64,000 nucleotides of DNA, taken from Nocardioides kongjuensis. GTDB lineage: Bacteria; Actinomycetota; Actinomycetes; Propionibacteriales; Nocardioidaceae. Shown piece after piece: positions 9,073-17,434 of the stretch. How positions within the stretch are numbered: the stretch's first letter is position 1; each line of letters starts with the position of its first letter. The DNA lies in NCBI RefSeq assembly GCF_013409625.1, contig NZ_JACCBF010000001.1, positions 3,537,001 to 3,601,000 on the forward strand, read 5' to 3'. Position numbers and translations under genes: made by a program. The notes beneath the pieces are model-generated. The model did no database searches. It was not told where the DNA came from and worked only from the letters and a program-made list of their open reading frames with translations.

Positions 9073-11382
9073 GTGACGACAGGCCGGCGACGGGACAGGG
9101 CACGCGACCTCGCCCGCGACCTGGTGCGTCGCGCCGGGCCGTTCGCGCCGGCCGAGGAGGGATGGGCGACACGCACGCTCTCCGCCGCGATGACGCGCAC
9201 CTTCCTGCTCATGACCGCCACCTGGCAGCTGGTGATGCTCACGGCGGTCGTCGCCTCACCGGGCCCGGTCACCCGGCTGCTGCCGTTGCTCGGGGCCCAC
9301 GCCGTCGTGCTGGTCGCCACCCTGGTCGCCCGGGCCGGCCGGCTGCCGCTGTGGCTGCCCGTGGTGTCCGTCCCGGTGCTCTACGTCGCCGACTGGGCCG
9401 GCGCCGCATCGATGGCCGACCCGTTGCTGTTCGCGGGCTGCTGGATGATGAACCTGGGCAGCTCGACGCCGGCCTTCGTCCTGCGCGGCCGGACCTCCCT
9501 CGTGCTGGCGCTCGCCGGCGCCCTCCTCGTCCCTCCCGCCATGCTGGTCACGCGCCCAGACCTGGGGCCTGCCTTCCCGATCGCCGTGCTGGGCACCCAG
9601 GTCGCGATCGTCGCCGCGACCCGGGTCGGCCTGTCCTACATGTTCGACTTCGCCACCCTGGCCGACGAGGAGGCCGCGACCGCCGAGCGGGAGCGGGCCG
9701 CGGTCGCCACGCAGGAGGCCGCCAGCCGGGCCTCCGCGGAGGACGCCCGGGTCCTGCACGACACCGTGATCAACACCCTCGCCGCCCTCGCCAGCGGCGG
9801 TGCCGCGGTCAGCGACGCCACCGCGGTCCGCGAGCGCTGCGCCCGCGACATCGCCACGGTGCGGGCCCTGCGGGACGGCGCGGAGCCGCTGACCGACGAC
9901 GGCGGGCTGCGCGGGGCGTCGTACGACACGCGGGTCGAGGTGCGTCACCTCGGCCTCACGGACGACGCCCTCGCCCGGATCGAGGCTGAGCTCCCCGTCG
10001 CGCGGCTGCGAGCGCTGCGCCGGGCCACGACCGAGCTGGTCCAGAACGCCGCCAAGCACGCCGGTGTCGACGAGGTGGTGGTGCGGGCCGACGACCGGGA
10101 CGGCGACCTCGTGGTCACCGTGGCCGACGAGGGCGTGGGCTTCGACGGCCGCGTCGGAAGCGGTGGACTGGCCACCTCGGTGCTCTCGCGGACGCAGGAG
10201 GCCGGCATCGACGTCCGGGTCGACACCGCGCCCGGCCGGGGCACCCGGGTGACACTCACCGTGCCGAGGGGCGACGCCGACGGGCCGGGGGCAGGCAGCG
10301 ACATCGCCGGTGTCGTCCAGCACCTTCGACGCCGCGCCTGCCTGCTCTATGCCGCCGGCGTCGCCGCGATGGGCTTCTTCCTCTCGGTCAACAACCACCC
10401 CGGCGAGGCAACGCCGGACTACGTGATGGCGACCCTCGCAGCCCTGGGGGCGGCCCTCGCGTGGCAGACGACGCGGCACCGCGACCGGATGCCGTGGTGG
10501 ACGGTGGCGGTGCTCACCGGCGCAGCGGGGACGGCGTTCGCGCTGTCGGCTGCAGCGGTCGACTTCGGGCGCGAGGAACCCGTGCTCTGGCAGGCCGTCG
10601 GGGCCACCGGTCTGCTGATCGTCGTCGCCGAGCTCAGCCCACGGCGGAGGGCGGCCGTGTGGGCGGGAGGGGTCTATGCGGCGGTCGTCGTGGCGGTCGC
10701 GGCGCTGAGCGGTCGCCAGTCGACGGACCAGGCCGAGACGATCGTGCTGACGGCCGGTGCCGCCGGACTCGGCCTGCTCGCGGCATGGCGTCGGTTCCAG
10801 GGCACCGTCGGCGAGATCGGCGTCCGGGCTGCCGCCGACCAGCTGGCGGCATGGGCCGACCGGACCCGGCTCGCCGAGCGCGAGGCCGCCGAACGGTCCC
10901 GGGCCCGCTGGCGCAGCGCCGGGCTGAACCGCTCCCTCGAGCTCCTCGAGGCGGCCCGCAGCGCCGACGACCCGGGGAACCCGGCGCTGCGGCACAAGTG
11001 CGCCACCGAGGAGGCCTACCTGCGCCAGCTGACCCTGCTGCACCCGGACCTGGTGCACGTCGGCCAGTGGTTCGCCCGCGCCCTCAACGAGGCCCACGAC
11101 AGTGGCGTGCGCCTGGTGGTGCGCTCCGGAGGCACGGACCTGCCGGCCGATGTCGCGGCCCACCTGGGCGATGTCGTGCTCGCTGCGGTCGCCGGTACGC
11201 CGAGCGGTGCCGACCTCACCGTGACCTTGTTCCCCGACCCCGCCGGGGCCCGGATCACCCTGGTGGGTGCGCACCCGCACCTCGGCGCCGGCGTACGGTC
11301 CGCGACCGGTCCGCTGGGCGCGACCGCGCGGGTGCTGCCGGTCGGCGACCAGGAGGTCGCCGAGATCCTGGTGCCTGCCTGA
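9073..11382 (+). CDS. Two-module membrane sensor histidine kinase
   Basis: Sensor kinase of 769 residues with unusual architecture. N-terminal membrane helices (residues 42-190) lead into a coiled segment with the dimerisation/phospho-His box (ARVLHDTVINTLAAL, His229) and a HATPase domain (N-box ELVQNAAKH near 321, DEGVGF 352-357, GRGTR near 389). A second block of about five membrane helices follows (420-570), then a coil and a C-terminal alpha/beta module (660-769) that looks like a HATPase without its nucleotide motifs. Start GTG 9073 follows AGAAGG. Divergent from its likely response regulator at 8992. Signal unknown. Confidence 0.8.
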   Translation: MTTGRRRDRARDLARDLVRRAGPFAPAEEGWATRTLSAAMTRTFLLMTATWQLVMLTAVVASPGPVTRLLPLLGAHAVVLVATLVARAGRLPLWLPVVSVPVLYVADWAGAASMADPLLFAGCWMMNLGSSTPAFVLRGRTSLVLALAGALLVPPAMLVTRPDLGPAFPIAVLGTQVAIVAATRVGLSYMFDFATLADEEAATAERERAAVATQEAASRASAEDARVLHDTVINTLAALASGGAAVSDATAVRERCARDIATVRALRDGAEPLTDDGGLRGASYDTRVEVRHLGLTDDALARIEAELPVARLRALRRATTELVQNAAKHAGVDEVVVRADDRDGDLVVTVADEGVGFDGRVGSGGLATSVLSRTQEAGIDVRVDTAPGRGTRVTLTVPRGDADGPGAGSDIAGVVQHLRRRACLLYAAGVAAMGFFLSVNNHPGEATPDYVMATLAALGAALAWQTTRHRDRMPWWTVAVLTGAAGTAFALSAAAVDFGREEPVLWQAVGATGLLIVVAELSPRRRAAVWAGGVYAAVVVAVAALSGRQSTDQAETIVLTAGAAGLGLLAAWRRFQGTVGEIGVRAAADQLAAWADRTRLAEREAAERSRARWRSAGLNRSLELLEAARSADDPGNPALRHKCATEEAYLRQLTLLHPDLVHVGQWFARALNEAHDSGVRLVVRSGGTDLPADVAAHLGDVVLAAVAGTPSGADLTVTLFPDPAGARITLVGAHPHLGAGVRSATGPLGATARVLPVGDQEVAEILVPA

Positions 11383-11392
11383 CCCACTCCGC

Positions 11393-11803
11393 TCAGCGTG
11401 TCTGAGCCGGCGGCGTGTGCGGACCCACCTCGAACCTCAACCCTTGCCCCCGCACTGTCGTGATCAGGTGGGGAGCCCTCGGGTCGTCACCGAGCTTCCT
11501 GCGGAGCCAGCCCAGATGGACATCGATGGTCTTGGAGGACGACAGCGTGGGCCAGGTCGTGCTCCACACGTCCCGCATGAGCTGCTCGCGACTCACGACG
11601 GCCCCCGCGTTCACCATGAGGCAGTGCAGCAGCCTGAACTCCATCCTGGTGCAACGAACCTCGACACCACCACGCCAGACCTGCCTGGTCCGCGGGTCGA
11701 CGCGGACACCGTGCACGTCGAGTGCCTCGAGCTGTTCGGACGCCAGCTGCCGGCCCGGTCGGCCATGTCGGTCCGGCTGTTCGATGTCGTGGGTCTGGTT
11801 CAC
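11393..11803 (-). CDS. Winged-helix DNA-binding protein without receiver domain
   Basis: A 136-residue protein that is essentially one OmpR/PhoB-type DNA-binding domain (LDVHGVRVDPRTRQVWRGG through GQGLRFEVG). The recognition region (SSSKTIDVHLGWLRRKLG) is canonical. No phospho-acceptor receiver precedes it; the frame does extend to 11956, but the extra residues look noncoding, so GTG 11803 is preferred. It lies downstream of the thioester-sortase protein, on the same strand, 258 bases away, and converges with the kinase gene. It may be an orphan regulator of the surface locus. Confidence 0.7.
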   Translation of the reverse strand: MNQTHDIEQPDRHGRPGRQLASEQLEALDVHGVRVDPRTRQVWRGGVEVRCTRMEFRLLHCLMVNAGAVVSREQLMRDVWSTTWPTLSSSKTIDVHLGWLRRKLGDDPRAPHLITTVRGQGLRFEVGPHTPPAQTR

Positions 11804-12035
11804 GGAGATCGCACCTAGGCCGCTGGGACAGGACAAGTGGGTTGCCGAGGCGCGTGCCGCGCACTCAGCAACCGCCGTCGGGGCGGTGTGCTCCTGGTGG
11901 GAACGCAGCAGATCGACTCGGCCCTCGTCGCCGGCGCGACGACACGACGGAGCCATCGCCCGGCCCGTGGCGCAGACCTGGCCCGTCGGCGGTGGCGGAG
12001 CACGCCACCGCCGACGGAGTACTGCACAGCGCGTC

Positions 12036-12077
12036 AGCCGATCGGGACCAGCCGGTCGGGACTAGCCGATCGGGACT
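12036..12077. repeat. Three tandem 14-bp repeats across a stop codon
   Basis: AGCCGATCGGGACC, AGCCGGTCGGGACT and AGCCGATCGGGACT stand end to end. The third copy encodes the last residues and the TAG of the thioester-sortase gene on the minus strand; the others lie just downstream. Each unit contains the near-palindrome CCGATCGG. Confidence 0.85.
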
Positions 12078-14620
12078 GCGGTGACCACGACGTTCTGGTT
12101 GTAGTGGAACCCGCCGCCGGAGGTGCGCACCTTGTTCGCGCAGCTGATCAGCACGAGCTCGTGGTCCCCGGTGGTCGAGAAGATCCGCGCCGGCAGCTTC
12201 TTGGTTCGCGAGAACCTCTCGACAGCCGTGACCCGGTACTTGATCTTCTTGCCGCCCTGCCACACGGTGACGATCTTGCCCTTGCGGATCTTGGTCAGCT
12301 TCCAGAACGCTCCCGGGCGGTCGTGCTCGTCCGACACGTGGCCGGCGATCACGGTGGTGCCGATCAAGTCACCAGCCGCGGCGGACTGCGCGAGCTGGCC
12401 GGTACGGGCGACATTGCCGGGCACCGCCATCCTGCCCCGCTTGATACCCACGAGCGACGTCCGGGCATTGACCCCGATGGAGGGGATGCTGATCCGGTCG
12501 ATCGTGCGACGGCCGGCGCCGTCCCAGCCATCGGTGCTGAAGCCCGTGCTGACCACCGGAACCGCGTACTGGTCCTTGCGCACCAGCGTCGTCTCCGAGA
12601 CCAGGCCGCAGGCGTGCGTGGCCGCCGTGTTGTGGCTGTCAGCAGTGGTCGAGGCGACCCAGCTGTAGTAGCCGGTGCGGTTCACCTGCACCTGGGGTGT
12701 CTCGACGGTGCCGTTGGCGGGCGTGAAAGCCACCGTGGCCACCGCGTTGGTCGGCGTGCAGGTGATCTTGCTGCGCGAGGCGAACGGCCCGTACAGCGTT
12801 GCCGAGCCGGTGGCGCCGTGACCGGGGACGAAGCCGGCGATGGTCACCTTGTCGGATACCTGGGCGCCCGGCTTGACCTCGGCGTGCGAGGTCTCCGTCG
12901 TCAGCGAGACCTTCCCCGCGGCTCCGCCGCCGGGAGTCGCGGGCTGGACCGTGGTGGTCTCGGCCGCGAGGCCGCAGGCGTGGGTGGCTGCGGTGTTGCG
13001 GTCGTCCGCGCTCAGGGTGACCTGCCAGGTGTAGAGGCCCGGTTGGGTCACGGTGATGGTCGGGGTCGAGATCGTCCCGTTCTGCGGGGTGAAGGCGACC
13101 GTGCCCACCTGGTTCGCCTCAGTGCAGACGTTGCCGTTCAGGGCGGCGACCGGACCGTAGAGGGTCGCGGAGCCCGTCGCGTTGCCGCCCGGGACGAAGC
13201 CGGTGATGGTCACGACGTCGTGCAGGGCCGCGCCGACCTGGACCGTCGCCGCCGAGGCCTGCGTTGTCACGGTCGGCGCTCCCTTGCCGACGCCCACGGT
13301 CTGGGCGGTGTCGTTGATGTCGGTGTGCGAGGCCACGACCAGGGTCTGACCGGTCACCTCGAGCGTCTCGAACGCCACCAGCGACTGACCCGCGTACCCG
13401 GGCGGAACCGTGAACTCGACATCGACGGTGCCGTTCGCGCTGGCCGGGGTGAACGTCTTCGAGCCGGTGATGCCGGTCGCGGAGCCGTCCGACTTCCTCA
13501 TCAGCTCACCCGTCACCGTGTACGACGTACCCGGCACCAGGTTCTGGTAGGCGATCGTGTCGACCACCGTGCCGCCACCGGCCGGGATCGTGTGGTCGCC
13601 GTCGGCCTTGTCGGTCAGCGTGGTGCCGATCGACGGGGCCGGGGCCGCGGCCCAGCTGACGTCGGCCGAGTCGGTGGTCGTGGCGGTGCTCGGCGCGATC
13701 AGGATCAGCGTCTGCGCGTGGTCGCCGGCGGTCGGCGTACCACCGGCGGTGTTGGGCACCGAGATGATGTTGCCACTGCCGCCCGCGCCGTTGGCGGACA
13801 CGGTGAGCGTGGCGGACCCGGCGGTGGCCGAGCCGCGCAGGTCGAGGTAGACCTGCTGGCCGTCGGTCACGGCAGCCGTGTTGATGGCGGTGCCGGCTGC
13901 GTCGGTCACGGTCACGCCCGGATCCACGGAGACGCTGACGGTCGGCTGGTTGGTGCTGATCGTGAACGGGCCGACCAGCGTCCCGGCAACCTGGGCGGCA
14001 GCCGGAGCGGCGATGCTCGCCGTGACCGACGGGAAGTCGCCCGGCGTCATGCCACCGCTGGCGTTGGCACCGTCGACGAGGTACCAGTACGCCGTGCCGC
14101 CGTCCGCGCTCGAGAAGTTCCATCCGGCGTCGAACCCGAGGTCGGTGTAGCGCCAGATGGCGTACTGGGTCGCCTCGATCGCGTCGTTCACCGTCAGGTT
14201 CGGCACGCCTGCGGCCGCGCGGAAGTCCGCCAGGCTCAGGTAGGGGTAGCTGTGCGCCAGCACCCAGAGCACCTTGGCCTGGACCGCGGGCTGGGTGAAG
14301 AGATTCGTGCCGAGGTAGTCGGACGGCGCCACGACCTCACCGTCGCGGTACGACTTCGCCGACACGTCGTGCTCGATGCAGTAGCCCCAGTAGTCCGGGG
14401 TCCCCGGGTTGCTGGTGTCGGCCGGGGTGTCCTTGAAGATCCCGTGGATCCCGCTTCCTGAGTAGCCCTGCATCTTCGGGCCGACCCACAGGCTGTCCCC
14501 CGGCACGACGTCAGCCGACGCCGACGGCGTCCAGGACGGTACGACGACGGCCCCCAGGGCGAGCACCAGGCCCACCACCCAGGTCCGCCACGCACGATGG
14601 CTCCAACTCGACTTGCTCAC
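12062..14620 (-). CDS. Secreted thioester adhesin fused to a sortase domain
   Basis: An 852-residue exported protein. The signal peptide ends near residue 36 (SASA-DVVP). Residues 40-200 form a TQXA thioester domain: Cys81 in WGYCIEHD and Gln152 in EATQYAIW are the residues that form the internal thioester in Gram-positive adhesins. Residues 331-442 match a T-Q ester domain (DTIAYQNLVPG with Thr355, closing AQTV with Gln440). Two tandem repeats of about 115 residues follow (447-560, 570-682), each with FVPG..ATGSATLYGP and a Cys pair. Residues 700-852 are a sortase domain with His761 (IAGHVS) and Cys827 (LVLISCAN). The canonical Arg position reads HYNQNV, with Asn841; Arg832 is the nearest alternative. 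There is no LPXTG tail or membrane anchor. This fusion is unusual. Confidence 0.83.
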   Translation of the reverse strand: MSKSSWSHRAWRTWVVGLVLALGAVVVPSWTPSASADVVPGDSLWVGPKMQGYSGSGIHGIFKDTPADTSNPGTPDYWGYCIEHDVSAKSYRDGEVVAPSDYLGTNLFTQPAVQAKVLWVLAHSYPYLSLADFRAAAGVPNLTVNDAIEATQYAIWRYTDLGFDAGWNFSSADGGTAYWYLVDGANASGGMTPGDFPSVTASIAAPAAAQVAGTLVGPFTISTNQPTVSVSVDPGVTVTDAAGTAINTAAVTDGQQVYLDLRGSATAGSATLTVSANGAGGSGNIISVPNTAGGTPTAGDHAQTLILIAPSTATTTDSADVSWAAAPAPSIGTTLTDKADGDHTIPAGGGTVVDTIAYQNLVPGTSYTVTGELMRKSDGSATGITGSKTFTPASANGTVDVEFTVPPGYAGQSLVAFETLEVTGQTLVVASHTDINDTAQTVGVGKGAPTVTTQASAATVQVGAALHDVVTITGFVPGGNATGSATLYGPVAALNGNVCTEANQVGTVAFTPQNGTISTPTITVTQPGLYTWQVTLSADDRNTAATHACGLAAETTTVQPATPGGGAAGKVSLTTETSHAEVKPGAQVSDKVTIAGFVPGHGATGSATLYGPFASRSKITCTPTNAVATVAFTPANGTVETPQVQVNRTGYYSWVASTTADSHNTAATHACGLVSETTLVRKDQYAVPVVSTGFSTDGWDGAGRRTIDRISIPSIGVNARTSLVGIKRGRMAVPGNVARTGQLAQSAAAGDLIGTTVIAGHVSDEHDRPGAFWKLTKIRKGKIVTVWQGGKKIKYRVTAVERFSRTKKLPARIFSTTGDHELVLISCANKVRTSGGGFHYNQNVVVTAVPIG

Positions 14621-14786
14621 TGATCTGTCCCCTTCATCTCGACGTCGCGACCGGCGCGACCAGCGGGTCGTTCAACATGGATCTGCACGTCTCGTCCGGC
14701 CCACTGCCGGGGCCTCACCCCGGTCGCGGAGATCGTGTCCGAACCGGAACGAGCCATGACGGCGAATGCGCTGCAGGCGCGGCCAA

Positions 14787-14810
14787 TTGACACCTGTTCG
14801 GGGGTCAGCC
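14787..14810. promoter_or_regulatory. Palindromic motif, copy 2
   Basis: TTGACACCTGTTCGGGGGTC lies between the end of the small gene at 14816 and the start of the thioester-sortase gene, 167 bases from its ATG. The dyad is less perfect than in copies 1, 4 and 5. The leading TTGACA could also be a -35 box. Confidence 0.42.
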
Positions 14811-14815
14811 GGGGG

Positions 14816-15148
14816 TCACCCATCCGCGCTCCCCCGACCGTCCGCGAGATGCGGACAGAACGGCGGCAGCAGCGGCGAGACGCGGTAGCTGCGCGCCCCC
14901 GCGACCTCGGCGTTGACCCGGCGGTCGTCCTCGAGAGCGCAGAGCGCTGCCTGCGCATCGGCGTACGGCCCCGAGACGTAGGTGTGGCCGGCCTCGGTGA
15001 TGGCCAGCACGTGTGGCCGGTCGAGGTCGGCGACGCTCTCGCTGATCATGTGGTCGACCAGCAGCTGCAGCGCGGCTCCGGTCGGACGGTCGTCAGCCCG
15101 GTGGGGTGACGGGTCGTGCGGCCCTTGGTTCGTGGTGACGGCTCCCAT
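14816..15148 (-). CDS. Small hypothetical protein
   Basis: A possible 110-residue soluble protein starting MGAVTTNQGPHD at 15148 (a longer ATG start at 15178 would run through the copy 3 motif). The middle part (ALQLLVDHMISESVADLDRPHVLAITEAGHTYVSGPYADAQAAL, split here only by my reading) has regular helix-strand composition, while the C-terminus is low in structure. No family recognised. It is upstream of, and on the same strand as, the thioester-sortase gene. Moderate confidence that it is expressed. Confidence 0.5.
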   Translation of the reverse strand: MGAVTTNQGPHDPSPHRADDRPTGAALQLLVDHMISESVADLDRPHVLAITEAGHTYVSGPYADAQAALCALEDDRRVNAEVAGARSYRVSPLLPPFCPHLADGRGSADG

Positions 15149-15154
15149 GCCCGG

Positions 15155-15176
15155 TTGACACCCGTTCGGTCCGGAC
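15155..15176. promoter_or_regulatory. Palindromic motif, copy 3
   Basis: TTGACACCCGTTCGGTCCGG lies between the divergent small genes starting at 15148 and 15241. It shares the TGACACCCGTTCGG half with copies 1 and 2 but lacks the G-run, so it is the weakest copy. Confidence 0.38.
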
Positions 15177-15240
15177 ATGACGCGTTGCGCGAAAAGAGTC
15201 CGACCGCGTCAGGAACCAGGCCCTCGTCCGTCTACGAGTC

Positions 15241-15615
15241 GTGACGAAGCGGGCCGAGATGTACGACGCCATCCGCGCGTGGCCGTGGACCCATCGGGCC
15301 GTCACAGCCGCCCAGGCGCTGGCCCTGCACCCGACGGCACTCCAGCTGCGGCGGCTGATGGAGGCACCCGGCCTCCTCGACGACGTCGTGCTGGCCGACG
15401 CACTCGGCGTCACGCACGAACGCACGACGACGGCGCTGCTGAGTCCCGGCCTGCGCGACCAGCGCCGGCACGCCCTGCTCCACGTGCACACCGCCCTGGT
15501 CGCGCAGCTCGAGCGGGGCTGCGCCGCGGCCGACGTCGCCCGGGCCCTCACCCGTCGCGTGGCTGTCGAGGCCGCTCGCGCCTGGCTGGACGACTCGGCC
15601 CGCTGGCCTCACTGA
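15241..15615 (+). CDS. Small helical hypothetical protein
   Basis: A 124-residue predicted all-helical protein starting at GTG 15241 (TKRAEMYDAIRAWPWTH). It is rich in Ala, Arg and Leu and resembles a compact DNA-binding or adaptor fold, but no family is recognised. Its last seven bases overlap the end of the converging sigma-factor gene. Palindrome copy 3 lies 65 bases upstream of the start. Confidence 0.55.
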   Translation: MTKRAEMYDAIRAWPWTHRAVTAAQALALHPTALQLRRLMEAPGLLDDVVLADALGVTHERTTTALLSPGLRDQRRHALLHVHTALVAQLERGCAAADVARALTRRVAVEAARAWLDDSARWPH

Positions 15616-17204
15616 CCGGGGTCGGCGTCGGCCGGGCCGGGCGTCGGCACGACGATCGACCGGCTGTTGTTGCCGAGGTCGGCGTCGCGGCCGCCGACAT
15701 CGGTGATCACGACGGTCAGGTACGTCGTGTACGCGGCCTTGATGTCGATGCTCAGCTGCGTGACCCCCGGGCCGGCCATGACCAGGTCAGCCCACGGGCT
15801 GTACGGGGCGCGCGGGGCGCACCGCCCGGCCGCGGCGCCACTCACGCAGTAGCTGGTCGCCCCGACCCCGCCGAGCGCGACGCGGACCGGCTGGCCGTCA
15901 CCGTCGACCGCGATCGTGACCCGGCGCCAGGCGGGGCCTGACGGCGAGGCGCCCCAGATCGGCGTACCGAGGCGAGGGTCGGTCAGCGGCGGTGACGGCG
16001 ACTCGGTCGGCGACTCGGTCGGCGACTCGGTCGGCGCCTGTGACGCCGTCGGTGCCTCGGCCGGCGCCTGGAGCGTGGGCGCCTGCAAGGCCGTCGGGCC
16101 CGGGTCCCGCTCCAGCCGGTCGAGGCGCCTGCCCTGCGGGACGACCTGCGTCGGCACGACACTGCCGGGCGCCGGGATCGCGGTCGCGAGGGGGTGCGTG
16201 GCGTCCGGCGCCGGGTCCCGTGAGGGGGGTGGGGACACCGGCGTCCCCTGGCCGGACGCCACGCTGCTCTCGGTCTGCAGCGGCGTCGCCGGCGCCGCGG
16301 TCTCGTGTGGCGCCGGTGCCCGGACCGCCGCCAGCGCGACAGTCGCCACCGCACCCGCGACCGCGGCGGAGGCGACGACGCCGGTCAGCGCCTTGCCGAA
16401 CGAACCGCTGACGAACGCGCCGATCCCGCCGGTGGCCGTCGCGCCGGTCGCGCCCACCGCTCCGGAAGCGGCGATCGCCAGGGCGAGGGGGGCGAGCAGC
16501 GCGCTGACGTCGCGGCGCGCCTCGCCGAGCTCGAGGATCGCGAGCGGGCAGGCGCGGCACGACTGCAGGTGCCGGTCGACCGCCTCACGGCGAGCGCGAG
16601 TCAGGTTCCCGTTCACGTACCCCGGCAGGTGGTCGACGATCTTGCGGCACTCGTCGGAGTCGGAGGACCGGGCGTACTGGGCAAGGTAGGCGTCGGCGAG
16701 CCCGCGTCGGGCACGCATGGCGAGGGCCGCGACGGCATTGGGCCGGATGCCGAGCAGCTCGCCGACCTCGTCGTGCGGGACCCGGTCGACCTCGCACAGC
16801 CAGAGCACCTGCTGCCACCGGGCCGGCAGCGCCGCGAAGGCGTCGCGCACGACGCTGCTCGTGAGGTGCTGTCCCGACGTGTCGTCCGTGACGAGCAGCG
16901 GGATCAGGTCGCTGGGCTCGGTCACCTGCTCGCGGCTGCGCCCACGCAGCCGGTTCACGGCGACGTTGTGGACGGTCACGCTGAGGTAGGGCCGGAAGGT
17001 CGTCGTCGGCCCGCGGCCGCCCTTGATGATCGCGAAGATCCGCTCGAAAGCCTCGGCGACGACGTCCTCCGCGTCCCGGTCGCCGACGACCCGCCGGGCA
17101 ATGGCGTGCGCGTAGCCGCGGTGGCGGACGAACAGGATGCCGAACGCGGTCTCCTCCCCCTGACGAACCCGCTCCAGCAGCTCTTCCTCGGACTGGTGCT
17201 CCAT
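15609..17204 (-). CDS. ECF sigma factor fused to zinc-finger anti-sigma, membrane and exported domains
   Basis: A 531-residue one-chain signalling protein. Sigma region 2 covers about residues 8-90 (DRDAEDVVAEAFERIF) and region 4 about 118-175 (RVPHDEVGELLGIRPNAVAAL). A zinc-finger anti-sigma motif follows: His212, Cys216, Cys219 in RHLQSCRAC. Residues 236-294 hold hydrophobic membrane segments. A Pro/Thr/Ser-rich linker with TESP repeats (300-415) leads to an exported beta domain (415-531) with a Cys pair. Sigma and anti-sigma fused this way are known from some ECF groups; the exported domain suggests direct sensing outside the membrane. ATG 17204 start. Palindrome copy 4 lies 200 bases upstream. 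Confidence 0.82.
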   Translation of the reverse strand: MEHQSEEELLERVRQGEETAFGILFVRHRGYAHAIARRVVGDRDAEDVVAEAFERIFAIIKGGRGPTTTFRPYLSVTVHNVAVNRLRGRSREQVTEPSDLIPLLVTDDTSGQHLTSSVVRDAFAALPARWQQVLWLCEVDRVPHDEVGELLGIRPNAVAALAMRARRGLADAYLAQYARSSDSDECRKIVDHLPGYVNGNLTRARREAVDRHLQSCRACPLAILELGEARRDVSALLAPLALAIAASGAVGATGATATGGIGAFVSGSFGKALTGVVASAAVAGAVATVALAAVRAPAPHETAAPATPLQTESSVASGQGTPVSPPPSRDPAPDATHPLATAIPAPGSVVPTQVVPQGRRLDRLERDPGPTALQAPTLQAPAEAPTASQAPTESPTESPTESPSPPLTDPRLGTPIWGASPSGPAWRRVTIAVDGDGQPVRVALGGVGATSYCVSGAAAGRCAPRAPYSPWADLVMAGPGVTQLSIDIKAAYTTYLTVVITDVGGRDADLGNNSRSIVVPTPGPADADPGQ

Positions 17205-17407
17205 TGCTCTCCCCGGGCCGACGACCCCACCGCTGCGCGGCAGGGTTCACCGACCCACCCCGATCGGCCGACGGCCGGACGACTTCGATGAACGAACGGG
17301 CTTCTCACCACCGCACGCGGGGAGCCACTCGCCAGTGGTGATGCACCCATCCCGCATCACGGTAGGTCGGAGGTCCCGGTCCGCGGAGGCGAGTTGGAGG
17401 ACATCGC

Positions 17408-17434
17408 GGGAAATGCCCCCCGAACGGGGGTCAC
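17408..17434 (-). promoter_or_regulatory. Palindromic motif, copy 4
   Basis: Read on the minus strand it is GTGACCCCCGTTCGGGGGGC followed by ATTTCCC. It overlaps the stop codon of the LtrA gene and precedes the sigma-factor gene. Because it directly follows an ORF, a terminator role is an alternative, but the CATTTCCC flank is shared with copy 5. Confidence 0.48.

Noticed and set aside
11837..14461. Plus-strand frame of 874 codons across the adhesin-sortase gene
   Set aside because: The minus strand has a signal peptide and four domain types; the plus frame has none.
15232..15612. Minus-strand small ORF of about 126 codons
   Set aside because: Overlaps a more protein-like plus-strand frame and has Gly/Arg-rich shadow composition.
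17408..17434. Palindrome copy 4 as only a terminator for ltrA
   Set aside because: Set aside as the sole explanation because the flanking CATTTCCC is shared with copies that are not at gene ends; still a possible second role.
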